DNA of 64,000 nt from Actinoplanes sp. DH11 (GTDB lineage: Bacteria > Actinomycetota > Actinomycetes > Mycobacteriales > Micromonosporaceae). The position numbers were made by a program, and so were the translations under genes. The stretch lies in NCBI RefSeq assembly GCF_020873875.1, contig NZ_JAHWGU010000009.1, positions 247,440 through 311,439 on the forward strand, written 5' to 3'. Under the pieces are notes generated by a model. The model saw nothing but the letters and a program-made list of their open reading frames with translations, did not search any database and was not told the DNA's origin. How positions within the stretch are numbered: the first letter of the stretch is position 1; the number at the start of each line of letters is the position of its first letter. Below are positions 45,150-53,697 of the stretch, one piece after another.

Positions 45150-47159
45150 ATGAGTGGTCAGCAGAACTCGGTCGACGCGGCGCGCCTTCAGGAGGTGCTC
45201 GACGGGCGATGGGCGCATGTGCGCAAGGCGGTGCGGGACGGGCTGGGGCCGGACTTCGTCACGGTGCACGGTGAGACGGGCGATGAGGCGCGGTCGCGGA
45301 TCAGCGGCCTGATCCGGAAGATCCCGATCGACGTGGGCGTGGTCGACGCGTTCCCGGCCGCGTACGGCGGGTCCGGTGACCCGGGCGGTTCCGTCGTGGC
45401 CGCCGAGATGCTGGCCCAGGTGGACCTCTCGCTCATGGTCAAGGCCGGCGTGCACTGGGGCCTGTTCGGCGGGGCGGTTGTCGCGCTCGGCACCGCGAAG
45501 CACCACGACAAGTACCTGCGGGACATCATGACGGTGGATCTGCCAGGGTGCTTCGCGATGACCGAGACCGGTCACGGGTCCGACGTGCAGCAGTTGCGGA
45601 CGACCTGCGAGTACGATCCGGCCACCGGCACGTTCGACCTGCACACCCCGCACGAGGCGGCCCGCAAGGATTACATCGGCAACGCCGCGAAGGACGGCCG
45701 GATGGCTGTCGTGTTCGCGCAGCTGGTCACGGGCGGGAAGCGGTACGGCGTGCACGCGTGGCTGGTGCCGATCCGTGACGAGCACGGCAACCCGATGCCC
45801 GGCGTGACCATCGGTGACGCCGGTGCCAAGGCCGGTCTGCTCGGTGTCGACAACGGGCGCATCTCGTTCGACCACGTGACGGTCCCGCGGGACATGCTGC
45901 TCGACCGGTACGGCCAGGTCGCGCCGGACGGCACGTACTCCAGCTCGATCGAGAACGACACCCGGCGCTTCTTCACCATGCTCGGCACCCTGGTCCGCGG
46001 CCGGGTCACGGTCGGCGGCTCGGCCCTGGCGGCGACCAAGAGCGCGCTCACGATCGCGGTCCGGTACGGCGACGCCCGCCGCCAGTTCACCCGGCCCGGC
46101 GACGAGCGCGAGGTGCTGCTCAACGACTACCTGGCCCATCAGCGCAAGTTGTTGCCGGCGCTGGCGGCGACGTACGCGTACACGTTCGCCCAGGAGGAAC
46201 TGGTCGTCACCCTGGCCGACGTGCAGTCCGGTGCCGGGCCGGTCGACGAGCACCGGCAGCGCGAACTCGAGTCCCGGGCCGCCGGCCTCAAAGCCATGCA
46301 GACGTGGCATGCCACCCGGACCATCCAGATGTGCCGGGAGGCGTGCGGTGGCGCCGGCTATCTCGCCGAGAACCGGCTGCCCGGACTGAAGGCCGACACG
46401 GACGTGTTCACCACGTTCGAGGGCGACAACACGGTGCTCCTGCAGCTGGTCGCGAAGGGGCTGCTCACCGGGTACCGGGACGCGTTCGGTTCGCTGGACG
46501 GCTGGGGCCGGGCCACCTTCGTCGCCGAGCAGGTCCGCGAGATGGTCCTCGAGCGCACCGCCGCCCGGTCGTTGATCCAGCGCCTGGTCGGCGCGGTGCC
46601 GGGCCGGGACGAGGAGGTCGCGGTGACCGACCGCGGCTGGCACCTGAAGATGTTCGAGGACCGGGAGAAGCACCTGCTCGAAGGCGCGATCCGCCGGCTG
46701 CGGGCCGGTGCGTCGGGCAAGAAGGACCGGCCGTTCGACATCTTCAACGACGTGCAGGACCACGTGCTGCGCACGGCGACCGCGCACATCGAGCGGATCA
46801 CCCTGGAGGCGTTCGTCGCGGGCATCGAGCGGGCCGCCGACCCGGCCGCGAAGGCGCTGCTCTCACGGCTGTGCGACCTGTACGCGCTGAGCGTCATCGA
46901 GGCCGACAAGGGCTGGTTCCTGGAGCACGGGCGGCTCACGCCGGCACGGTCCAAAGCGGTCACCGGGGTGGTGAACGATCTGCTCCGCGAGTTGCGGCCG
47001 CAGATGCGTACGCTCGTCGACGCCTTCGCCGTCCCGGACAGCTGGCTCAATGCCGCGATCCTGCGCGAGGAGGCGGCCCGGCAGGACGCGACGGCCGCCG
47101 AGGACGACGCCGTCCGTGCTGCGCCGGCAGCCGTCGCTCAATCGTTGAGCAGGGCGTAG
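45150..47159 (+). CDS. Acyl-CoA oxidase / acyl-CoA dehydrogenase family protein
   Basis: 669 residues, the length of acyl-CoA oxidases rather than the about 390 of simple dehydrogenases. The FAD-binding segment FAMTETGHGSDVQQLRTTCEY and the middle beta domain are followed by QTWHATRTIQMCREACGGAG and the catalytic Glu in FEGDNTVLLQL (E424). An extra C-terminal helical ACOX-type domain (about 490-650) completes it. Predicted to oxidise fatty acyl-CoA to the 2-enoyl form and reduce oxygen. Its last 22 bp overlap the convergent lipoprotein gene. Confidence 0.9.
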   Translation: MSGQQNSVDAARLQEVLDGRWAHVRKAVRDGLGPDFVTVHGETGDEARSRISGLIRKIPIDVGVVDAFPAAYGGSGDPGGSVVAAEMLAQVDLSLMVKAGVHWGLFGGAVVALGTAKHHDKYLRDIMTVDLPGCFAMTETGHGSDVQQLRTTCEYDPATGTFDLHTPHEAARKDYIGNAAKDGRMAVVFAQLVTGGKRYGVHAWLVPIRDEHGNPMPGVTIGDAGAKAGLLGVDNGRISFDHVTVPRDMLLDRYGQVAPDGTYSSSIENDTRRFFTMLGTLVRGRVTVGGSALAATKSALTIAVRYGDARRQFTRPGDEREVLLNDYLAHQRKLLPALAATYAYTFAQEELVVTLADVQSGAGPVDEHRQRELESRAAGLKAMQTWHATRTIQMCREACGGAGYLAENRLPGLKADTDVFTTFEGDNTVLLQLVAKGLLTGYRDAFGSLDGWGRATFVAEQVREMVLERTAARSLIQRLVGAVPGRDEEVAVTDRGWHLKMFEDREKHLLEGAIRRLRAGASGKKDRPFDIFNDVQDHVLRTATAHIERITLEAFVAGIERAADPAAKALLSRLCDLYALSVIEADKGWFLEHGRLTPARSKAVTGVVNDLLRELRPQMRTLVDAFAVPDSWLNAAILREEAARQDATAAEDDAVRAAPAAVAQSLSRA

Positions 47160-47941
47160 ACCGCGGTGGTGGCCTTCGCGCGCTTGCCGGCCGCCGGCTC
47201 GGCCAGCTTCTTCGTGTCGCCGTACCCGTCGTAGGTGAGCGTGCACGTGCCGTTCGAGACCTCGCCGGAGCGGGGCATCTTCACGGTGAGCGTGGTCAGG
47301 TGCCCGGACGCGGCGTCCACGGTCGCCTCGAAAGGCACCGCCTTCGCCAGGTCGCCCAGCGCGGTGATCTGCGCGGGGTCCAGCACCGGAACGGCACCGG
47401 CGACCTTGGTGAGGTCGGCGGTGCCGGTGTAGCGGCCCGCGCCGGCCCTGGTGACGCCGGTGGCCGCGCCGATCAGGGCGGTGGTGCCCAGCGGGTCCGT
47501 CTCGCCGCCGTACCGCAGCGGGCTGCCGGCGAAGTCCTCGACCTTCTTCGGGTCGACCGCGATCCACGTCTTCGGCAGCGCCTTCAGCGCGGCGAGGGAG
47601 GGCGGGGTGAAGGCCACCTTGACGTACGGCTTGTCGTCGCCGATCGCCAGGTACGTCAGCGTCATCGTGCCGCCGTTCTCGGTGATCCGCTCGGTGACCG
47701 TGCTGCTGATCGCCCCGTCGGGCGCGTCCAGCACGCCGGTGATCGCCGGGCAGGCGCCGCCGGACGAGTACCGGTAGGCGCCCACCGCCGCACCGGGCAC
47801 GGTCGCGGCGAGTTCCCGGGCCACCGCCGCGGCCGCCTCGGCGCCCGCGGTGTTGTCGACGAAGGCGGGCTCGTCGGTGCAGCCGGTGAGTGCGATCGCG
47901 GCGAGGGCGGTGAGACCGGCCAGTCCTCGGGTGATGTTCAT
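47138..47941 (-). CDS. Lipoprotein, LppX/LprG-like
   Basis: 267 residues. Signal peptide with lipobox ALTGC (Cys21). The mature part has the alternating strand pattern of the LppX/LprAFG lipid-binding lipoproteins (GTMTLTYLAIGDDKPYVKVA, TWIAVDPKKVEDF, GAGRYTGTADLTKV, PFEATVDAASGHLTTLTVKM). Family members carry lipids across the envelope in mycobacteria; the role here is inferred from fold pattern only. Confidence 0.72.
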   Translation of the reverse strand: MNITRGLAGLTALAAIALTGCTDEPAFVDNTAGAEAAAAVARELAATVPGAAVGAYRYSSGGACPAITGVLDAPDGAISSTVTERITENGGTMTLTYLAIGDDKPYVKVAFTPPSLAALKALPKTWIAVDPKKVEDFAGSPLRYGGETDPLGTTALIGAATGVTRAGAGRYTGTADLTKVAGAVPVLDPAQITALGDLAKAVPFEATVDAASGHLTTLTVKMPRSGEVSNGTCTLTYDGYGDTKKLAEPAAGKRAKATTAVYALLND

Positions 47942-48069
47942 GAATGACTCCGGGTGGCTGGGCGGGTCCGGCGAGCAGGGTTACCGGCGAGGCCGGGCCG
48001 GGACGATTCTAAAACAGCCCGGAGCAGGCCGAACGGCCCAGCGACGCCGGTCCGATCAGCCGTCCGGCA

Positions 48070-48294
48070 TCACTCGGACTCCAGGTGGACCTCCACGTCG
48101 TAGAGCAGGCGCGGCGGGACGCCGTTCGTCACGCCGACGAAGACGGGATCGGCCGCCGGGGTGCGGCCCCGCTGCCGGACCCGGTCGCGGGCGGCCTCGC
48201 GGGACTCGATGTGGGCCCGGCCGGCGAGGTGGAGCTTCAGCACTTTGCGGGCGGTGGTGCGGTCACTCTCCAGTTGCACTCGCATCAGGGGCAC
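48070..48294 (-). CDS. Small conserved-looking hypothetical protein
   Basis: 74 residues starting with GTG 48294, divergent from the TetR gene. The sequence (LMRVQLESDRTTARKVLKLH ... FVGVTNGVPPRLLYDVEVHL) alternates charged and hydrophobic residues like a small alpha/beta protein and has no Cys. No family recognised. Position next to a TetR regulator suggests shared control. Confidence 0.55.
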   Translation of the reverse strand: MPLMRVQLESDRTTARKVLKLHLAGRAHIESREAARDRVRQRGRTPAADPVFVGVTNGVPPRLLYDVEVHLESE

Positions 48295-48349
48295 GACACA
48301 CCGTTCCTTGAACGCCGTAAAGCTGACTTACCAACGTTAACCTAAGCGT

Positions 48350-49003
48350 ATGACATCCGTCTGGCTCCGTCCCGAACCCGACCGCCCGCGCCGATCGCCG
48401 CAGCTCACCCGGGAGCGGATCGTCGCGGCCGCCGTCACGCTGCTGGACGCCGCGGCAGCCGGCGAAGGGGCGGCGGGGGCCGAGGGCCTCACCATGCGGC
48501 GCCTCGCGGCGGAGCTCGGCGTGACGTCGACAGCGCTCTACTGGCATGTCACGACCAAGGAGGACGTCCTCGACCTGGCCGTGGACCGGATCTTCGGCGA
48601 GGTGCCGATCCCCGCGCCGACGGCGGACTGGCGCGCTGACGTCCGTACCCTCGTGGGAGGCTGGCGCCGCGCCATGCTCGCGCATCGCTGGGCGCCCGCG
48701 CTCGTCGGGCGCCCGATGCTGGGGCCGAACGTCCTGGCCCGCACCGAGTTCCTGCAGGCCGCACTGACCCGTGGCGGGCTGGCCGGGCAGGAGCTGACGG
48801 TGACCACCCGGCTGATCGCGAACTACGTGATCGGCGCCGCACTGACCGAGGCGACCTGGCGGGCCGCCGGCAGCCGGGAGCGGGCCGAGGCGCGCCGGCA
48901 TGTCACCGCGGAGCATCCGACGCTCAGCGGGTCGGGTCATCTGGCGGAGCCGTGGACCGATGACGAGATTTTCGAACGCGGACTCGACATGATCATGAAG
49001 TAG
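48350..49003 (+). CDS. TetR-family transcriptional regulator
   Basis: 217 residues. N-terminal helix-turn-helix: LTRERIVAAAVTLLDAA and TMRRLAAELGVTSTALYWHV, then TKEDVLDLAVDRIF. The C-terminal part (DVRTLVGGWRRAMLAHRWAP ... YVIGAALTEATW) matches the tetracycline-repressor-like C-terminal domain. Divergent from the 74-residue protein and 93 bp ahead of the M14 peptidase gene. Confidence 0.9.
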   Translation: MTSVWLRPEPDRPRRSPQLTRERIVAAAVTLLDAAAAGEGAAGAEGLTMRRLAAELGVTSTALYWHVTTKEDVLDLAVDRIFGEVPIPAPTADWRADVRTLVGGWRRAMLAHRWAPALVGRPMLGPNVLARTEFLQAALTRGGLAGQELTVTTRLIANYVIGAALTEATWRAAGSRERAEARRHVTAEHPTLSGSGHLAEPWTDDEIFERGLDMIMK

Positions 49004-49096
49004 ATGACCCGAACGGTATGGCGAAAAGTCCATATAGATCATTGCGCGTACGTCGCGGGTCCGGGGAGGGTCGGGGGATCCCAACGGAGGTGCTTT

Positions 49097-51661
49097 GTGG
49101 ACTTGTCACGAACGCTGGCCGGATTCGGCACCGCACTGCTGACGGCGGCCCTGCTCGCCGATCCGGCCGGGGCCGCGCCGGGAGCCGGTGCCGCGCCCGG
49201 AGGCCAGGCCGCGCCGACGTCTCCCTCGAGCAGGGACTTCGGCAACGGCCCGGAACGCAACGAGATCGCCGCCGGGGAATCCGGGGCGACGGCGAGCGCG
49301 CTGTCGAGGACGCTCACCGATGACACCGGCCAGGCCGCGAAATGGCTGCCGAAGAAGCGCGGCTACCCCCGGCAGACGCAGCTCGCGGTCTACCCCGAGA
49401 ACCCGGACGACCGGTCGATCAAGCTGGGCCTCATTCCGTACCACGCGATCGCGCCGCGCCTGAACGCCCTGCAGAAGACCTCCGACCGGGTCTCCGCCGA
49501 GGTGATCGGGAAGTCGGCCGGTGGCCGCGACCTCTATCTGGTCACGCTCACCGCGCCCGAGTCGGCGGCCCAGGCGGCCCGGCAGGAGCACTGGCGGAAC
49601 CTGATCGAGGACAACCCGTGGGCGGCGAAGCGGGACCGGTCGCTGAAGGCCGGCTACAAGACGCCGGTCTGGATCAACGCGAACATCCACGGCAACGAGT
49701 GGGAGGGCACCGACGGCGCGCTGCGCGTCATCGAGCGCCTCGCCACCGCCACCGACCGGGCGACCGTCGACTTCCTCAAGCGCAGCCGGGTCTACGTGAC
49801 CGTGACGAACAACCCGGACGGCCGGATCGCCGGCACCCGGGCCAACGGCGCCGGCTTCGACATCAACCGGGACTTCGCGACCAACTCGCAGCCGGAGTCG
49901 CGGGCGGTGCGTGACGTGGTGATCGGGACGCAGCCGTTCCTGATGCTCGACGAGCACGGCTACACCGGGACCACGCTCATCGAGCCGGGGACGCCGCCGC
50001 ACGGGCAGAACTACGAGTACGACCTCTACATCAAGCACGCCCTGCCGAACGCGCTCGGCATGGAGGCGGCGATCCAGAAGCTCGGGCACGCCGAGACCAC
50101 CCGCGCCGACATCCCGTTCCGCGACTACGCGCCCGGCGACTGGGACGACTGGCCGCCGATCTTCACCCCGATGTACGCGATCTACCAGGGCGCGGTCGGT
50201 CACACCGTGGAGATCCCGCTGCGGGTGAACAACGCCGACTACAACAACCTGCCGGTCGAGGAACTGCGCCGCCGCGCCGGGATCAACACGGACGTCGCCG
50301 AGGCGACCATCGAGGCCGCGCTGACCTACGCCGACACCAACAAGTCGGACCTGCTCGCCGACCAGATCGAGCAGTTCCGGCGCGGCTGGGCCGGTGAGCC
50401 GTCGCCGACCATCCCGGACGGCTTCGTGGACGGTTTCGGCCCGGAGGACCGCTACTCCACCACGTTCCCGCGCGCCTACCTGATCCCGGCCGGCACGCCC
50501 GCCGCGACGCGCCTGGTGAACCACCTGATCGACAACGACGTGCGGGTCAAGAAGGCGCTGCACGACTTCGCCGTCAACGGCCGCCGGTACGCCGCCGGGA
50601 CCTACGTCGTCGACATGCACCAGCCGAAGCGCGGCCTGGCGAACGTGCTCCTCGAGGCCGGCCGGGACATCTCCGACCTGGTGCCGCAGATGTACGACAT
50701 CTCCGGCTGGAGCAACGGCCTGCTCTGGGGGGCCACCGTCGACGCCAGCCGCACGGCGTACCCGAAGGTGTTCACCGCACCGGTCCGGGAGGCGTCGCTC
50801 ACCGGCGCGGTCGACGCGCGCAAGGGCAGTGCGCTCGCGCTGACGCTGCGGGACGGCAACGACGTGCGGGCGGTCAACGAACTGTTCGCCAAGGGCATCA
50901 AGCTGCGCAGCGCGGACGCGGACACGATCCTGGTCCCGGCCGAGGCGCGGCCCGAGGCCACCGCACTTGCCAAGAGCCTGGGCGTACGGTTCACCGCGGC
51001 ACCGAAACACGTCAAGGGCACGGTCGTCGACCAGCCCGTGCTGGCCGCCGCGGTCTCCGCCGACGAGCTGTTCGCCCTCAAGGAGATGGGTTTCGCGGTG
51101 CGGCCGGTGTCGACCGCCGTGCTGAACGCCGGCGCCGGCCTCGCCGACGTGGACACTCTGATCGTCTCGTCCGGCCTGTCCTACGGCGGCCTCACCGCGA
51201 CCGCCAAGGCCGAGGTCGACGCGTTCCTGGCCCGGGGCGGTGGCGTGGTCACCCGCGGTGCCACCGGTGCGGCCTTCAACGCGGCCGCCCGGGTCCTGCC
51301 GGCCACCGCGGTCGCCGGCCGGGGTGACGCGAACGGCGTGGTGAACGTCGTGAACACCGGCCCGGTCGTCGGCGCCGGCTCGCTGCCGCACTCGTTCGTC
51401 TACTCGCCGATCTGGTTCACCGGCACCGGGTTCACGGTCGAGCAGCGGTACGGGGCCGACCCGCTGGTGGCGGGCCACTGGCAGCCGAACGCCGCAGGCA
51501 CCAACGGTCCGGCGCAGGCGGCCGGGCAGGCTTCGGTGATCTCCGGAACCACCGCCGGAGCCGGCCGCGCGGTCCTGTTCGGCACGGAACCGCTGTTCCG
51601 GGCGCACCCGAAGGGGCTGTACGCGCAGTACGCGCGGGCCCTGCTCTGGACGGCCGGATAA
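49097..51661 (+). CDS. Secreted M14-family zinc carboxypeptidase
   Basis: 854 residues. GTG 49097 with CGGAGG six bases upstream gives a typical Sec signal peptide (TLAGFGTALLTAALLADPAGAA). The M14 domain holds zinc ligands in IHGNEWEG (H198, E201) and a third His in MLDEHGY (H287); the catalytic Glu is in GHTVEIPLR (E372). About 450 residues of C-terminal sequence follow, including a GATase-like segment (VDTLIVSSGLSYGGLTATAK), common in large actinobacterial M14 proteins. It degrades peptides outside the cell. Confidence 0.88.
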   Translation: MDLSRTLAGFGTALLTAALLADPAGAAPGAGAAPGGQAAPTSPSSRDFGNGPERNEIAAGESGATASALSRTLTDDTGQAAKWLPKKRGYPRQTQLAVYPENPDDRSIKLGLIPYHAIAPRLNALQKTSDRVSAEVIGKSAGGRDLYLVTLTAPESAAQAARQEHWRNLIEDNPWAAKRDRSLKAGYKTPVWINANIHGNEWEGTDGALRVIERLATATDRATVDFLKRSRVYVTVTNNPDGRIAGTRANGAGFDINRDFATNSQPESRAVRDVVIGTQPFLMLDEHGYTGTTLIEPGTPPHGQNYEYDLYIKHALPNALGMEAAIQKLGHAETTRADIPFRDYAPGDWDDWPPIFTPMYAIYQGAVGHTVEIPLRVNNADYNNLPVEELRRRAGINTDVAEATIEAALTYADTNKSDLLADQIEQFRRGWAGEPSPTIPDGFVDGFGPEDRYSTTFPRAYLIPAGTPAATRLVNHLIDNDVRVKKALHDFAVNGRRYAAGTYVVDMHQPKRGLANVLLEAGRDISDLVPQMYDISGWSNGLLWGATVDASRTAYPKVFTAPVREASLTGAVDARKGSALALTLRDGNDVRAVNELFAKGIKLRSADADTILVPAEARPEATALAKSLGVRFTAAPKHVKGTVVDQPVLAAAVSADELFALKEMGFAVRPVSTAVLNAGAGLADVDTLIVSSGLSYGGLTATAKAEVDAFLARGGGVVTRGATGAAFNAAARVLPATAVAGRGDANGVVNVVNTGPVVGAGSLPHSFVYSPIWFTGTGFTVEQRYGADPLVAGHWQPNAAGTNGPAQAAGQASVISGTTAGAGRAVLFGTEPLFRAHPKGLYAQYARALLWTAG

Positions 51662-51667
51662 GCGACC

Positions 51668-51871
51668 CTACGGCGGCGGGTATCCCTCCCGGGGTGCCCG
51701 CCGTCGTCGCGCCCGGGCGCCCCGGCCGGCGCCGAGTGTGGCCACGAACAGCACCACGTCGAACAGGGCGGCCGCGAGCCGCCGGACCCGGGTGCCGGGC
51801 GTGGGTGCCGGGAGGACGGTGTCCGCTATCGGCGGGGCCCACCCGTAGGGCAGATGCTGGTCGCCTGTCAT
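51668..51871 (-). CDS. Short membrane protein, possibly a truncated RDD-family protein
   Basis: 67 residues from ATG 51871. The start resembles RDD-family proteins (LPYGWAPPIADTVLPAPTPG, then RVRRLAAALFDVVLFVATLG with one membrane helix), but it stops after one helix in an Arg-rich tail instead of the usual three helices. It could be a degraded gene or a real small protein. Confidence 0.45.
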   Translation of the reverse strand: MTGDQHLPYGWAPPIADTVLPAPTPGTRVRRLAAALFDVVLFVATLGAGRGARARRRRAPREGYPPP

Positions 51872-52034
51872 GCTGCGCCCTTCGCCGTCGTGGGTGCTCA
51901 CCTTCTTGCACAGTGGCAGGCGCGGCAATCCGACGCCGGAGTAGTCACCCGTACGGGAGCGGGCGCGGCGATGTTCAGCCCAGCCGGCGACCGCGTTCCC
52001 TCAACTCCCCGCGCGAGCCGCCGAAACTGGGGGC

Positions 52035-52940
52035 ATGCTGCGCCGCCTCGCCACCCTCGCCGTCACCGCGTCCCTCGGCCTGACCGCGCTCGTCGCGACA
52101 CCGGCACAGGCCGCCGCCCCGGTCTGGACCGGGACCGTCGACTGGGTCGCCGACGGCGACACACTGCGGGTGGACGTGCACGGCGACGGGACCGCCGCGC
52201 TGAAGTCGATCCGGCTGATCGGCATCCAGGCGATGGAGCAGACCCGGTACTCCCCGACGCCGGCCCGGCGCGCGGGCGAGTGTCACGCCCTCGCCGCGAC
52301 CGCCCGGGTCGAGCAGCTGGTCAAGGCCGGTGGTGGCAAGGTCCGGATGACCGCGGTCAAGGCGTCGAGCAAGAGCGGCGACCGGCCGCTCCGCTCGGTG
52401 GCCGTGAAGATCAACGGAAAGTGGCAGGACATCGGCCTCGACCTGGTCCGCCGCGGGCAGGCCCTCTGGCTGCCGTTCTCCGGCGAATGGACCTGGGACC
52501 AGCGGTACCTGGCCGCCGCGAAGGCGGCCGCGGCCGAGCACCGGGGCCTCTACGACACCGATGCCTGCGGCTCCGGCCCGGCCCAGAACGCCGGCCTCAC
52601 CGTGACCGTCAGCTACGACCCGGCGGGAACCGACGCGCAGAACCTCAACGGCGAGTGGATCCGGGTGCACAACCCGTCGGCCACGGCCGTCAGTCTCGCG
52701 GGCTGGTGGGTGCGCGACTCCGCGTACCGCCGCTACACCTTCGCCAAGGGCGCCGTGGTCCCGGCCGGCGGCGACGTCACCGTGCACGTCGGCACGGGCC
52801 GCGACACCGCCACCGACAAGTACTGGGGTCTCGCCCAGCCGATCTTCACCAACGTCGACCCGGCCAACCACGGGTACGGCGACGGCGGCTACCTGTTCGA
52901 CCCGCGGGGCGACCTGCGCGCCTGGAAGATCTACCCCTGA
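52035..52940 (+). CDS. Secreted thermonuclease-like protein with lamin-tail domain
   Basis: 301 residues with a Sec signal peptide (LATLAVTASLGLTALVATPAQAAA). The SNase domain (about 30-170) shows VDWVADGDTLRVDV, IRLIGIQAMEQ, a Cys/His-containing CHALAATARVEQLV and DIGLDLVRRGQALW. A C-terminal LTD/lamin-tail-like beta domain (about 185-300; LNGEWIRVHNPSATAVSLAG, GWWVRDSAYRRYTFAKGAVV) follows. Predicted extracellular nuclease for DNA scavenging. Confidence 0.88.
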   Translation: MLRRLATLAVTASLGLTALVATPAQAAAPVWTGTVDWVADGDTLRVDVHGDGTAALKSIRLIGIQAMEQTRYSPTPARRAGECHALAATARVEQLVKAGGGKVRMTAVKASSKSGDRPLRSVAVKINGKWQDIGLDLVRRGQALWLPFSGEWTWDQRYLAAAKAAAAEHRGLYDTDACGSGPAQNAGLTVTVSYDPAGTDAQNLNGEWIRVHNPSATAVSLAGWWVRDSAYRRYTFAKGAVVPAGGDVTVHVGTGRDTATDKYWGLAQPIFTNVDPANHGYGDGGYLFDPRGDLRAWKIYP

Positions 52941-52949
52941 CCGGTCGGC

Positions 52950-53609
52950 CTACTGCGGGCCGGCCTCGCCGTTGCGCCAGTGGCGCCGGCACAGCACCCG
53001 GTAGGTGACGTCGGCCGTCTCGTCGATGTCACCCACCGCCACCTGGGCGCCCGACCGGGCCACCCGGCCGTCCTCGATCCGGGCGTTCTGCCGCCCCGGC
53101 CGGCCGCACCAGCAGGTCACCTCGACCTGCAGCGACACGATCCGGTCGGCCAGCTCCAGGAGCCGCTGCGAGCCGGGGAACAGCCGGGACATGAAGTCGG
53201 TGGAGATCGCGTAGCAGTCGACGTCCACGTGCAGCTCGTCGACCGCGAGAGCCAGCTGCTCCACCTGTTCCGCCCAGAGGAACTGAGCCTCGTCGACGAT
53301 CACGAACCCGCCGGCCGGCACCAGCTCCTGGATCAGCGCCAGCAGGTCGGTGCCGGCGGTCACCTCGATCGCGTCGGCCGCCACGCCGAGCCGGGACGAC
53401 AGCACGCCGCTGCCGGCGCGATCCATGCTGGTCAGCAGGACACCGGGGCGGCCGGCCTGCCGCCGGTTGTAGGCGTTCTGCAGGGCCAGCGTCGACTTGC
53501 CCGCGCCCATGCTGCCGTGGAAGAGCGACAGCTCGTGGAAGACCGGACCCAGTGCCCGCTCCCGCGGCACGACAGCGGGTTGCTGGACCGAGGACGTGAC
53601 CGGTACCAA
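52950..53609 (-). CDS. tdk: Thymidine kinase
   Basis: 219 residues. P-loop HGSMGAGKST (about 31-40), Walker B FVIVDEAQF, the lasso/thymidine region YAISTDFMSRLFPGS and zinc-type Cys pairs CWCGRPG and CRRHW match type II thymidine kinases. Salvage of thymidine to dTMP. Convergent with the nuclease gene (9-bp gap), so nuclease and salvage enzyme are neighbours, perhaps by chance. Confidence 0.93.
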   Translation of the reverse strand: MVPVTSSVQQPAVVPRERALGPVFHELSLFHGSMGAGKSTLALQNAYNRRQAGRPGVLLTSMDRAGSGVLSSRLGVAADAIEVTAGTDLLALIQELVPAGGFVIVDEAQFLWAEQVEQLALAVDELHVDVDCYAISTDFMSRLFPGSQRLLELADRIVSLQVEVTCWCGRPGRQNARIEDGRVARSGAQVAVGDIDETADVTYRVLCRRHWRNGEAGPQ

Positions 53610-53697
53610 GGGTGAACCTTCCTCACGACTGCTGGGGCCGGTACACGCTACCTGGCCCGGCGCCGCCGGAGCGCCGGGCCGGTACCGATGGTTGTGA

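Noticed and set aside
44530..45151. Open frames containing DLLALRNRG-type peptides at the three palindromic elements
   Set aside because: The peptide is simply the translation of the conserved element. The frames are Arg/Ala/Pro-rich, differ completely outside it, and have no ribosome sites, so they are not proteins.
48300..48345. TetR operator palindrome
   Set aside because: The AACGTT-centred sequence pairs over only three bases on each side, too weak to call an operator.
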